64,000 nt of DNA from JBKECP01 sp047974765 (lineage in GTDB: Bacteria; Pseudomonadota; Gammaproteobacteria; Pseudomonadales; Halieaceae): assembly GCA_047974765.1 (NCBI GenBank), contig JBKECP010000045.1, positions 7,877 through 71,876 on the forward strand, given 5' to 3'. This document shows positions 1 through 8,463 of this stretch, one piece after another; position 1 is the first letter of the stretch, and every line of letters starts with the position of its first letter. The position numbers and the translations under genes were made by a program. Under the pieces are notes generated by a model. It saw nothing but the letters and a program-made list of their open reading frames with translations, ran no database searches and was not told where the DNA came from.

Positions 1-762
1 CTCTTTGGCCTCGGTATAGTCGTCCCATTTGTCCAGCGAAGCCTTGTCAATAGGTGATAATTTCCACATCTTCAGCGGATCTGTTTCACGGGATTTAAAA
101 CGGCGATGCTGTTCTTGCTGTGTCACTGAGAACCAGTATTTGTACAAACGAATATTCGAACGTACCAACATACGCTCCAGTTCAGGTGTCTGACGCATAA
201 ACTCAAGGCATTCATGGGGTTCACAAAAGCCCATCACCCGCTCAACACCGGCCCGGTTGTACCAGGAACGATCATAGAAAACCATTTCACCAACGGTCGG
301 CAGATACTTAAGGTAGCGCTGGTAATACCATTGCCCGCGCTCTTCATCGGTGGGCTTGTCAAGCGCCACCACCCGGGCAAAGCGGGGATTAAGGTGCTCG
401 GTAAAACGCTTGATGACACCGCCCTTACCGGCCGCATCGCGGCCCTCGAACAGTAACACGAACTTCTGCCCCGTCTCCTGCGCCCACAGCTGTACTTTCA
501 GCAGCTCAGCCTGAATCTGCGCTTTCTCCTTCTCGTAGGTAGAGCGCGACATCTTGCGCTCGTAAGGATACTTGCCACTTTCAAAGGCCTGGCGGATCCG
601 CGCGGCATCCACCTGGGGAGGTGTTCGCAACGGTTGTGGACTACCGTCGCCATTACCGGTCGGTGGAACAACGGCTTCGGTAGTATTGTCAGTGATATTG
701 GCGACAGTGGTATTGGCGGCAAGGGTTTTGGAGGTAGCAGATTTTGAACTTTTAGCAGGCAT
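1..762 (-). CDS. ppk2: Polyphosphate kinase 2 (PPK2), 3' end outside window
   Basis: Cytoplasmic nucleotide kinase that transfers phosphate between inorganic polyphosphate and nucleotides. 254 codons are visible; the C-terminal end lies beyond the left edge. After a Ser/Thr/Ala-rich N-terminal stretch of about 50 residues, the PPK2 P-loop GRDAAGKGG is at residues 107-115, the lid motif YDRSWYNRAGVERV at 163-176, and the PPK2 stretch with QQEQHRRF and DPLKMWKLS follows at about 215-236. The order and spacing fit one-domain (class I) PPK2. The ATG at 762 is preceded on its strand by GGAGAAGG. The gene is the last visible of a minus-strand run and is separated from the DUF2891 gene by about 120 bp, so it may have its own promoter. 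Identification is secure; the direction of reaction in vivo (NTP synthesis or polyP synthesis) cannot be told from sequence. Confidence 0.93.
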   Translation of the reverse strand, partial: MPAKSSKSATSKTLAANTTVANITDNTTEAVVPPTGNGDGSPQPLRTPPQVDAARIRQAFESGKYPYERKMSRSTYEKEKAQIQAELLKVQLWAQETGQKFVLLFEGRDAAGKGGVIKRFTEHLNPRFARVVALDKPTDEERGQWYYQRYLKYLPTVGEMVFYDRSWYNRAGVERVMGFCEPHECLEFMRQTPELERMLVRSNIRLYKYWFSVTQQEQHRRFKSRETDPLKMWKLSPIDKASLDKWDDYTEAKE

Positions 763-845
763 TCCCTTCTCCTGGCGGGTATGGAAATACACTATATGAA
801 ATGCCTTGTATACAGTCCTTGATATCCGTCAAGCCATGACTCCAA

Positions 846-873
846 GGGCCTGAAAAAACCCTTTTACAGGCCC
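846..873 (-). terminator. Hairpin downstream of the DUF2891 gene
   Basis: A perfect 7-bp stem GGGCCTG/CAGGCCC encloses a 14-nt loop, 13 bases past the stop codon of the DUF2891 gene. On the minus strand the T-run lies in the loop and not after the stem, so it is not a classical intrinsic terminator. A transcript-end or stability role is inferred. Confidence 0.35.
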
Positions 874-885
874 GACCATGAGTGA

Positions 886-2097
886 TTACAGGCCGCGACC
901 TGTTGTCAGATACATCGCAAAACTACCCAGCCAGTGACTACCGGCATAATGTTCGTCACTGACTGCCGCCAGCCCCTGCTCACGGTGCTGATTGGCCGCC
1001 GCTATCAGCCCCACAATACGCGCGTCATTTATACGCCCGTCACCCGCAGACAACAGCCCACTGGCAATACCTTCCAGAGCCCAGGCGCGTGAAATATTCA
1101 AACCCAACAGATGGACCAGCTTGCCATCACTGGGGTCCAGCACAATCCCCGGCTGTAACCAGCTGGCATCTGCCTGCTCTGGAATACCGGGCAAGAATTC
1201 ACTCAGCCAATGACTGAACTCTTTTGGTGAAAGCACCCGGCGCATCAGATCTGCCTCAGCCAGACAGGGCGAGAGAAAATCCTCCCCTGATGGCTCATAG
1301 GACAAAGGACAGTCAACATCAGTTGCATAAAAAGTCATTGCTTTGGCACGCAGGGCCTGCGCCAGGGCATGCTGGCTTGTGCTGTCGGCATAATCCAGTA
1401 TCAGGCTGAAAGCAAAGGCGGTTTGATTGTGGGTGCCAACACGCACGGGATAGGCCAGTGTTTTCAGCCAGCTCTGAATACGCTCGACAATCACCCGCTC
1501 AAGTGGTTGCAATGTTTGCCGCCATTGAGCCGCCCCGGAACTGTTATCACCATCGGATTCGGCCAGCTCATTCAGTTCGGTCACCAGCTGTAAAAACCAG
1601 GCCAGACCATAAGGCCGCTCAAAACTGCTGCGGCCTTCGCCACGGATATAATCAACTTCAGTAGCAATGTTTGCGTTGCTCAGGCTCTGGCGCAAAACCG
1701 CCTGTATCGCTGGCGCCAGCGGTGTATCGGGTTGCGTTGCCAGTGAACGTGCCAGCAACCAGTGGCCGTGTACAGAAGAGTGCCAGTCATAACAGCCATA
1801 GAAGGCCGGCGTCAGCTCACGAGGCGGCTTGACATCGCCGTCTGAATTAAGAACGTGGGCAATTTTGTTGGGATATTCCTGGTGCACACAAGCCAGTGCA
1901 AGCCGTGCAAAGCGCTCGTTGATAACCATCGGATCAGCACTGGCCGCCTTCGGCTGGGCACTAACCACTGGCGATACCAATAGCGACGTGGCCATCAAAA
2001 CCACTAAAAACCGTATTGGTCCTGTATATTGCAAAACTGACTTTGTGCACCTGGTAATGGTCATTGCCAACGTATTATTCTCCATTAATATTGTCAT
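886..2097 (-). CDS. DUF2891 family protein, exported
   Basis: Matches the DUF2891 family by eye, with the characteristic run CYDWHSSVHGHW near residue 100 and a predominantly helical, Trp/His-rich body of the (alpha/alpha)-barrel type. No enzymatic function is established for the family as far as I know. A hydrophobic segment followed by VSAQ near residues 30-48 looks like a signal peptide, so the product is probably periplasmic. The start is uncertain: ATG at 2097 overlaps the end of cusA by 23 bp, and ATG at 2085 or 2064 are alternatives (the last gives the most typical signal peptide). The overlap suggests cotranscription with the copper efflux genes, but nothing in the protein itself indicates metal handling. 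Confidence 0.8.
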   Translation of the reverse strand: MTILMENNTLAMTITRCTKSVLQYTGPIRFLVVLMATSLLVSPVVSAQPKAASADPMVINERFARLALACVHQEYPNKIAHVLNSDGDVKPPRELTPAFYGCYDWHSSVHGHWLLARSLATQPDTPLAPAIQAVLRQSLSNANIATEVDYIRGEGRSSFERPYGLAWFLQLVTELNELAESDGDNSSGAAQWRQTLQPLERVIVERIQSWLKTLAYPVRVGTHNQTAFAFSLILDYADSTSQHALAQALRAKAMTFYATDVDCPLSYEPSGEDFLSPCLAEADLMRRVLSPKEFSHWLSEFLPGIPEQADASWLQPGIVLDPSDGKLVHLLGLNISRAWALEGIASGLLSAGDGRINDARIVGLIAAANQHREQGLAAVSDEHYAGSHWLGSFAMYLTTGRGL

Positions 2098-5000
2098 TTT
2101 TTTTCAGCTTTCTACCTCGCCACCACTGGTAGATCACCGGTAACAGCAGCAAAGTTAATAGCAGTGAACTGATCATACCGCCGACCATGGGCGCCGCCAG
2201 CCGACTCATCACCTCTGAACCGGTGCCGCTACCGTAGACAATAGGCAACAGGCCAACAATAGTTGCCACTGCTGTCATCACCACCGGACGCACCCGTCGG
2301 GTGGCACCCTGCAACACGGCGGCACGCAATTGTTTGCGATTTGGAACCGCTTCCAGCTCACACAGCTCCCGCCAGGCCTGATCCAGGTAGACCAGCATAA
2401 TCACACCTGTTTCAACCGCAATACCAGCCAGTGCAATCAGGCCCACACCGACGGCAATGGAAAAATTAAAACCCAGCACATACATCAACCAGAAACTGCC
2501 AACCAGCGCCAGTGGCAGGGTGGCCATGATCAATATAACCTCGGCGAAACTGCGAAAATTAAGGTAGAGCAACACTACAATAATGGCCAGGGTCAGCGGT
2601 AGCACCCAGGACAGGCGCGCCCTCGCACGCTCCATATACTCGTACTGACCGGCCCAGGTCAGAGAATAACCTGGCGGCAGTTCGAGCTGCTCATGCAGCA
2701 CTGTGCGAGCCTGTTCGACATAGCGACCGACATCGATGCCATCGAGGTCAACGAAGGTCCAGCCGTTAAGACGGGCATTCTCGCTCTTGATACCGGGTGG
2801 TCCGTCCTCAATACGAATCGTGGCCACATCGGCCAGCGCAATACGTTGACCACCGGGCGTGACGATAGGTAGCAGCGCCAGTTGCTCCGGTGAATCACGA
2901 TAGGACTGGGGGTAGCGCAGGTTGACCGGATAGCGTTCCAGCCCCTCTATCGTCTGTGTCACATTGGTACCACCGATAGCAGTGGCAATGATCTGCTGCA
3001 CGGCGGCAATGCCCAGACCATAACGAGCAGCCTGTTCGCGGTTGATATCAACTGCAATGTAGCGGCCACCGGCGACCCGCTCAGAGTAGACAGAAGCTGT
3101 ACCAGGCAGTGCCGACAACAGCACTTCCAGCTGCTCACCAATACTCTGGATGACCGCCAGCTCAGGTCCGGCCACTTTGACACCCACTGGCGTCTTGATA
3201 CCGGTGGCAAGCATGTCTATGCGGGTCTTGATCGGCATCACCCAGGCATTGGTCAGGCCCGGAATCTGCACCAGCGCATCCAGTTCCTGCCGGATTTTAG
3301 TGGTCGTCATAGCGGGTCGCCATTCGCTCTGTGGTTTGAGCTGGATAAAGGTTTCTATCATCGTCATCGGCGCCGGATCAGTCGCGGTATCAGCACGACC
3401 GATTTTGCCAAACACCGTTTTCACTTCCGGCAGCGAGCGGATCAGCTTGTCGGTATGTTGCAGGATACGCCGGGCCTCACCGATAGAGATACCGGGGTAG
3501 GTGGTCGGCATGTACATCAAATCCCCCTCATCCAGTGGTGGTATAAATTCACTGCCGATCTGCCGCAGTGGCCACAGACAGCTGATCACCAGCAGCAGCG
3601 CCAGCACCACCACGGTTTTCGGGTAAGCCAGCGCCACCCGCAGGGCTGGTTGATACAAGCCCACCAGCATCTGGTTGATCGGATTATTACGCTCCGGACG
3701 GATGTGACCGCGGATGAAGTAGCCCATCAGGACAGGCACCAGGGTTACCGATAGCGCAGCAGCAGCCGCCATGGCGTAGGTCTTGGTAAAGGCCAGCGGC
3801 GAGAACATGCGTCCTTCCTGGGCCTCCAGCGTAAACACCGGCAGGAAGCTGACCGTGATAATCAACAGGCTGAAAAACAGCGCCGGCCCGACTTCGGCTG
3901 CGGCTCGGCTGACGATCGGCCAACGCTCACGCTGCCAGTGACTGCCCGCGCGTTCAATATGTTTGTGCAGGTTCTCAACCATGACAATAGCCCCATCGAT
4001 CATCGCACCGATGGCTATGGCAATGCCGCCGAGCGACATGATATTGGCGTTCAGCCCCTGCCAGTACATCACCACAAAAGCGGCCAGAATACCCACCGGC
4101 AGGCTGATCACCGCCACCAGTGAAGAGCGCAAATGAAACAAAAACACGCCACAGACCAAGGCCACCAGCAACAGTTCTTCGGCCAGTTTCTGCCACAGAT
4201 TACGCACCGCCCGATCAATCAGGCCGGAGCGATCGTAAACAGTGACGATCTCAACGCCAGCGGGCAGACCGGCCTGTAAGCTGGCCAGTTTGGCCTTGAC
4301 GCCCTCGATAGTGCTGCGGGCGTTTTCACCAAAACGCATGACCACGATACCTCCGGCCACCTCGCCCTCACCATTGAGATCGGCTACACCCCGTCGCATC
4401 TGCGGGCCAACCACGATATCAGCCACGTCCTTGAGCAGCAGCGGTGTACCCCTGTCACTGGTGCCCAGCGGAACATTGCCGATATCTTCAACACTCTGTA
4501 GATAACCGGAGGCGCGCAGCATGTACTCGGCCTCGGCCATTTCCACCACCGAGGCACCGATTTCCTGGTTGGCCTCGCGCAGGGCATTTTGAATCAACGA
4601 CAGAGGGATACCATAGGCACGCAGCTTGTCCGGGTGCACCTGCACCTGGTACTGGCGCACCATGCCACCAACTGAGCTAACCTCGGACACACCGGGCACT
4701 GTCTGTAATTCATAGCGTAAAAACCAGTCCTGCAGGCTGCGCAGCTGGCTGATGTCATGCTGTCCACTGCGATCAACCAGTGCATACAGATAGACCCAGC
4801 CGACGCCTGTGGCGTCGGGGCCAAGCTGGGGCCGGGCGGTGTCGGGCAGACTGGGCGCCACCTGACTCAGGTATTCCAACACCCGGCTGCGCGCCCAGTA
4901 GAGATCAGTATCGTCATTGAAGATGACATAAACGTAGGAATCGCCAAAAAAGGAAAATCCCCTCACTGTGACCGCGCCCGGCACTGACAACATGGCTGTA

Positions 5001-5209
5001 CTCAGGGGATAAGTGACCTGATCCTGGACCACCTGTGGCGCCTGGCCGGGGTAGCTGGTTTTAATAATCACCTGCACTTCAGACAAATCAGGAATGGCAT
5101 CCACCGGCGTATTGCGCAGCGCAAACAGACCCGCACCAACCAGTATCAAGGTGGCCAGCAGTACAAACAAACGGTTACCGATGGACCAGCGGATCAGGGC
5201 TTCAATCAT
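2075..5209 (-). CDS. cusA: CusA/CzcA-family heavy-metal efflux RND transporter
   Basis: Inner-membrane proton-driven RND pump that passes metal ions through an adaptor to an outer-membrane channel. About 1044 residues, normal for the family. The N-terminal MIEALIRWSIGNR, the VRGFSFFGDSYVYVIF stretch and the DLYWARSRVLEYL stretch are typical of the Cu(I)/Ag(I) branch (CusA). The charged TM4 segment IGAMIDGAIVMVEN carries the proton-relay acidic residue. Start chosen at ATG 5209: it gives the family N-terminus and overlaps the cusB stop by 8 bp, implying translational coupling; the reading frame stays open to 5254 but that extension is unlike the family. It is the third structural gene of the cusCBA-ordered operon. 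Copper/silver rather than zinc/cobalt specificity is inferred from similarity and from the Met-rich partners. Confidence 0.95.
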   Translation of the reverse strand: MIEALIRWSIGNRLFVLLATLILVGAGLFALRNTPVDAIPDLSEVQVIIKTSYPGQAPQVVQDQVTYPLSTAMLSVPGAVTVRGFSFFGDSYVYVIFNDDTDLYWARSRVLEYLSQVAPSLPDTARPQLGPDATGVGWVYLYALVDRSGQHDISQLRSLQDWFLRYELQTVPGVSEVSSVGGMVRQYQVQVHPDKLRAYGIPLSLIQNALREANQEIGASVVEMAEAEYMLRASGYLQSVEDIGNVPLGTSDRGTPLLLKDVADIVVGPQMRRGVADLNGEGEVAGGIVVMRFGENARSTIEGVKAKLASLQAGLPAGVEIVTVYDRSGLIDRAVRNLWQKLAEELLLVALVCGVFLFHLRSSLVAVISLPVGILAAFVVMYWQGLNANIMSLGGIAIAIGAMIDGAIVMVENLHKHIERAGSHWQRERWPIVSRAAAEVGPALFFSLLIITVSFLPVFTLEAQEGRMFSPLAFTKTYAMAAAAALSVTLVPVLMGYFIRGHIRPERNNPINQMLVGLYQPALRVALAYPKTVVVLALLLVISCLWPLRQIGSEFIPPLDEGDLMYMPTTYPGISIGEARRILQHTDKLIRSLPEVKTVFGKIGRADTATDPAPMTMIETFIQLKPQSEWRPAMTTTKIRQELDALVQIPGLTNAWVMPIKTRIDMLATGIKTPVGVKVAGPELAVIQSIGEQLEVLLSALPGTASVYSERVAGGRYIAVDINREQAARYGLGIAAVQQIIATAIGGTNVTQTIEGLERYPVNLRYPQSYRDSPEQLALLPIVTPGGQRIALADVATIRIEDGPPGIKSENARLNGWTFVDLDGIDVGRYVEQARTVLHEQLELPPGYSLTWAGQYEYMERARARLSWVLPLTLAIIVVLLYLNFRSFAEVILIMATLPLALVGSFWLMYVLGFNFSIAVGVGLIALAGIAVETGVIMLVYLDQAWRELCELEAVPNRKQLRAAVLQGATRRVRPVVMTAVATIVGLLPIVYGSGTGSEVMSRLAAPMVGGMISSLLLTLLLLPVIYQWWRGRKLKKNDNINGE

Positions 5210-6569
5210 CGCGCTGCTCCTGACTGTGCGACATAGTCGAATGGTCCATCTCACCGTGCTTCATCTGCGAATGATCCATCTGTGAGTGGTCCATCTGCGA
5301 GTGATTCATCTGTGAGCGGTCCATCTGGCTGCGGTCCGCCGGTGCCTGCAATCGCTGAAAATCAGAGTACTTGCTGGATTCAGAATCAATCATGAACTGG
5401 GCAGAGGTAACCACTTCGTCACCCTCCGCCAACCCGGACAGGACTTCCACCCGCTCCTCACCAATACGCCCTGTCTCTATGGCCACTGATTTGAAGCGTC
5501 CCTCACCCAGAGCCAGCACCACCCGCTGTTGGTGACCAGTGCGAATCAATGCCTCCCGGGGAATTGTCAACACAGCGCCGCCAGGCTCACCGTGAATACT
5601 TACCTGGGCAAACATATTCGGCCGCAGCAGACCATCCGGATTGGCAAAACGCAGACGCACCCTGAGCGTGCGTAATTTAGGATCGAGATCAGGATAGACA
5701 TAATCGACCACTCCTTCCCAGCTGCGACCAGGCAGGTAGTCCAGGCGCATACTGACTGCCAAACCTGCTTTCAGTTCAGCCACCTGACGCTCAAATACCT
5801 CAGCCTCAACCCAGACTTCATCGAGCTGACCAATCGACATTATGGTCGTACCAGGCTGGACATAAAAACCTTCACGGATGGATAAATTCTCAACCACTCC
5901 GCCCTGTCGTGCATAGAAGGTGACACGCTGCTGAACCTTGCCGCTGCGGCGCAAACCGGCAATAAATGCCTCTCCCAGTTGCAGTGCCTGCAATCGTGCC
6001 GAGGCCGCCTCGATCAGAGCGCTGTTTTTACGGCGCAGGGCAATCAGTAATTCTTCCTGAGCATTGACCAACTCCGGTGAATAAAGAGCATACAGCGCCT
6101 GTCCCTGTTCAACCGGATCACCCACCGCCTTAATGTAGAGTTTCTCAACCCAACCCGACACACGGGGATGGATATGCAACAACCTGTCTTCATCGTAGCG
6201 GACATAACCCACCGTCTGAATATGGCTCTGCCAACGCGCACGCACAACCGGCGCACTGCGCACACCGAGGTTATTAAGCACCTGCGGCGCTATACGAATG
6301 GTACCGGGACCGGCATCAACACGGCCATCAGCAGCATCGGCATAGACAGGCACCAAATCCATACCCATCGGTGATTTCCCGGGGCCATCGCGGCGATAAT
6401 TGGGGTCCATCGGTGCAACCCAATACAGCGGCTTTTGCCCAACATCACCCACAGCCAGGCCACCATCGTCAGTGGATTCATTGCCAGTGGACGGCCACAG
6501 TGTCACAGTCACCGCACCAATCAACACACCAATCAGCACACCCAGAGCCATACTCAAAACCGTTCTCAT
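5202..6569 (-). CDS. cusB: CusB/CzcB-type periplasmic adaptor with Met/His-rich tail
   Basis: Membrane-fusion protein linking the RND pump to the outer-membrane channel. 455 residues: N-terminal signal/anchor (1-25), a heavy-metal-binding segment around residues 45-75 (YWVAPMDPNYRRDGPGKSPMGMDLVP, given here as its key residues Met54, Met68, Met70 approximately), then barrel-sandwich, helical hairpin and beta-barrel domains, ending in the usual AQFMIDSES motif. Beyond that, residues 416-450 are seven pentapeptides of the form M-x-H/R-S-Q, a feature most CusB proteins lack and which probably binds Cu(I)/Ag(I). The start ATG overlaps the cusC stop as ATGA; the stop overlaps the cusA start. Identification is very secure. 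Confidence 0.94.
   Translation of the reverse strand: MRTVLSMALGVLIGVLIGAVTVTLWPSTGNESTDDGGLAVGDVGQKPLYWVAPMDPNYRRDGPGKSPMGMDLVPVYADAADGRVDAGPGTIRIAPQVLNNLGVRSAPVVRARWQSHIQTVGYVRYDEDRLLHIHPRVSGWVEKLYIKAVGDPVEQGQALYALYSPELVNAQEELLIALRRKNSALIEAASARLQALQLGEAFIAGLRRSGKVQQRVTFYARQGGVVENLSIREGFYVQPGTTIMSIGQLDEVWVEAEVFERQVAELKAGLAVSMRLDYLPGRSWEGVVDYVYPDLDPKLRTLRVRLRFANPDGLLRPNMFAQVSIHGEPGGAVLTIPREALIRTGHQQRVVLALGEGRFKSVAIETGRIGEERVEVLSGLAEGDEVVTSAQFMIDSESSKYSDFQRLQAPADRSQMDRSQMNHSQMDHSQMDHSQMKHGEMDHSTMSHSQEQRDD
5220..5324 (-). repeat. Tandem 15-bp repeat coding Met-His pentapeptides
   Basis: Seven consecutive 15-bp units in the 3' end of cusB encode MDRSQ, MNHSQ, MDHSQ, MDHSQ, MKHGE, MDHST and MSHSQ. 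The DNA units are nearly identical in the middle of the array, which suggests recent expansion by slippage and possible copy-number variation between strains. Confidence 0.85.
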
Positions 6570-7900
6570 GGTGTTTGCTCCTGCTGTAATTCCGATTCCG
6601 TCTCGACGAAGACAGTGTTATCCATTCCTGCCAGGTAATAGTTAAGTCGCGCAATGCTGCGCTGGCGCTCGGCCCGGATCGCCACCACCTCCACCCGGGC
6701 ATTAAGTTCGTCAATACGGGCGCGCACGACTTCGGCAAAGTCGCCCTCGTCAGAGGTATAGGCCGACAGGGCGATCTCTGCCTGATCATGCAACTGTGCC
6801 AACAGGCGCTCGCTGTACAGACGCTGGCGCTGAACCAGTTGTAGCAGACGCTGGTACTGGCCTTCAAAACCGGCGCGCAGACGGCGCAGTGCCAGCGCCT
6901 TGTCGGTGCGACCGGCTCCCGCACGGGCACTGGCCGCACGCAATTGCTGATCCTGCCGCAAACCGGTGAACAGCGGCAGATCAAAACTCACCCCAACGGA
7001 CAGAAAGTCCGGCCGCTCCATACCATCGGGGGCATCCTGCCGATAACCGTAACCCGCATTAACCCCCCACTGGGGCTTGTACTTCTGGCGGGCCAGATCC
7101 ACTTCCACTTCGCTGACAGCGATGCTCTGATCAAGCCCGAGCACCGAGGGATGACGCCGCAGCAGCTGGCTCAACCAATTGATATCAATGGTTCCATCCG
7201 CACGCAAACCCTCTTCCGCCAACAACCTCATGTCAGGCTCGCCAGTGCTTATCTCAACGGTATCGCCAAGCCATTGCAGCAGCGCGCCAAGCGCTGTATC
7301 GCGCTGCTGTCGCAGTTGTGTCAGCCGATCATCGAGGCGGGTTAGTTCAAGTTGAGCGCGAATCACATCGTTCTGTCGGGTCTGGCCAAAAGCGCTGGCG
7401 TAGCTGCTCTGTGCAACCTCAGCCAGATCGACAAACAGCACTCTGTCCTGTCCGATCAGGTGCATACTCTGCTGTGCCTGCCAGGCATCAAGCCAAAGCT
7501 CACTCACAGACAATGCCAATTGAGCCCGCCGTTCAGCCCGCAGATTAAGCTGCTGCTCACCCAGGATGGCAAAGCGCTGCTGTTTAAGAGCTCGCGACTG
7601 TCCCCGGGGAATCGCCTGCGAAATACCGATCTTGAACTGGCTCATACCTTCCTGATCGAAATCAAAGGTATCGAGCGGCAGATTGGCCATACCCAGCGAG
7701 ATCACCGGATCAGGCAATTCGGCAGCAGCCACACCGCTGGCCGCAAACGCCTGCTGGCGCAACTGCGAACCCGACAGCCAGGGATCCTGTTGCACCGCCA
7801 GGGCAATGGCCTGCCTGATATTCACTGTTGCAGCAACGGTGGTCGACGACACAGCAGACATTGCCGCAACGACTACAACAAATACATAAATTCTGAACAT
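6566..7900 (-). CDS. cusC: CusC/TolC-family outer-membrane efflux protein
   Basis: Outer-membrane channel of the metal efflux complex. About 444 residues with a signal peptide (MFRIYVFVVVVAAMSAVSS, cleavage near TVAAT) and two copies of the alpha-helical TolC-type repeat, seen as long amphipathic helices rich in Gln, Arg, Ala and Leu. No lipobox Cys is seen, unlike E. coli CusC. The frame is open to 7954, but ATG 7900 starts directly on the signal peptide. The stop overlaps the cusB start (ATGA), so the order is small metal-binding protein, cusC, cusB, cusA. The family is clear; the symbol rests on the operon context. Confidence 0.9.
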   Translation of the reverse strand: MFRIYVFVVVVAAMSAVSSTTVAATVNIRQAIALAVQQDPWLSGSQLRQQAFAASGVAAAELPDPVISLGMANLPLDTFDFDQEGMSQFKIGISQAIPRGQSRALKQQRFAILGEQQLNLRAERRAQLALSVSELWLDAWQAQQSMHLIGQDRVLFVDLAEVAQSSYASAFGQTRQNDVIRAQLELTRLDDRLTQLRQQRDTALGALLQWLGDTVEISTGEPDMRLLAEEGLRADGTIDINWLSQLLRRHPSVLGLDQSIAVSEVEVDLARQKYKPQWGVNAGYGYRQDAPDGMERPDFLSVGVSFDLPLFTGLRQDQQLRAASARAGAGRTDKALALRRLRAGFEGQYQRLLQLVQRQRLYSERLLAQLHDQAEIALSAYTSDEGDFAEVVRARIDELNARVEVVAIRAERQRSIARLNYYLAGMDNTVFVETESELQQEQTP

Positions 7901-7987
7901 ATTATTTTTCCATTTTCCAGGGTCACCGGTATAAGGAGTACCCAATAGTGGCACAGGGGTGTTTATGACAGGCGCACCTGTCCTGTG

Positions 7988-8347
7988 TCAGCTGAAAATG
8001 GGGGGACGCTGTGGTGTTGTTGCAGGGGGAAGATGCTTTGTTATCACTTGAACAGGTGGAGCATCCGGCGAGAGAGGAAGAAACTGAAGGCCAAAACTGG
8101 CTGGCAGGGCAGCAGAGCCAAAACAGCTCTGCATCGGGCAATGGCTGTCATCCTCACAACAATTATGTGCATCCGACTCAGCCATTGCGTGTGTTTCATG
8201 CTCATGGGCCGACATCTGCCAACTCATATGCGAATGCCCTGCCATCGTCATTACGCCATCACCGCAATCCACAGCAAACCCTGCCTGTGCAAACAAACCC
8301 AGGATTGCGGCAAAAACAAGTGGCAGTAATTGTAGTGGCTTTGACAT
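7988..8347 (-). CDS. Small exported Met/His/Cys-rich protein heading the copper operon
   Basis: About 119 residues. A signal peptide (MSKPLQLLPLVFAAILG, cleavage near GFAVD) is followed by a segment dense in Met, His and Cys (AGHSHMSWQMSAHEHETH, then DAHNCCEDDSHCPMQSC), then a Pro-rich C-terminus ending QRPPIFS. This resembles the CopL-type leader or metal-binding proteins that precede copper-resistance genes in Xanthomonas and relatives; I recognise the pattern but not a firm family. Probable roles are periplasmic Cu(I) binding or regulation of the downstream operon. The ATG at 8347 lies 7 bases after a TATAAT box, so the message may be leaderless; an upstream in-frame ATG exists at 8368. 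About 87 bp separate it from cusC. Confidence 0.7.
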   Translation of the reverse strand: MSKPLQLLPLVFAAILGLFAQAGFAVDCGDGVMTMAGHSHMSWQMSAHEHETHAMAESDAHNCCEDDSHCPMQSCFGSAALPASFGLQFLPLSPDAPPVQVITKHLPPATTPQRPPIFS

Positions 8348-8354
8348 ATCGGGG

Positions 8355-8360
8355 ATTATA
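8355..8360 (-). promoter_or_regulatory. Consensus -10 box for the copper efflux operon
   Basis: The minus strand reads TATAAT, then seven bases, then the ATG at 8347. No good -35 hexamer is seen at 16-18 bp, which would suit an activator-dependent (for example MerR/CueR or two-component) promoter. No clear CueR palindrome was recognised. The spacing suggests transcription starting at or next to the start codon. Confidence 0.5.
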
Positions 8361-8463
8361 GCTCCCACTCAGGTATGAATAAAGCATCGCCACCATACAC
8401 CAAACGACTGAGCTGAGACTGATCTGAATAGCCCAGCCGTTTGATCCAGCCTTGAAGCAGGCA

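Noticed and set aside
5220..5324. CRISPR-like short tandem array
   Set aside because: The 15-bp units have no spacers and stay in the cusB reading frame; they are a coding repeat.
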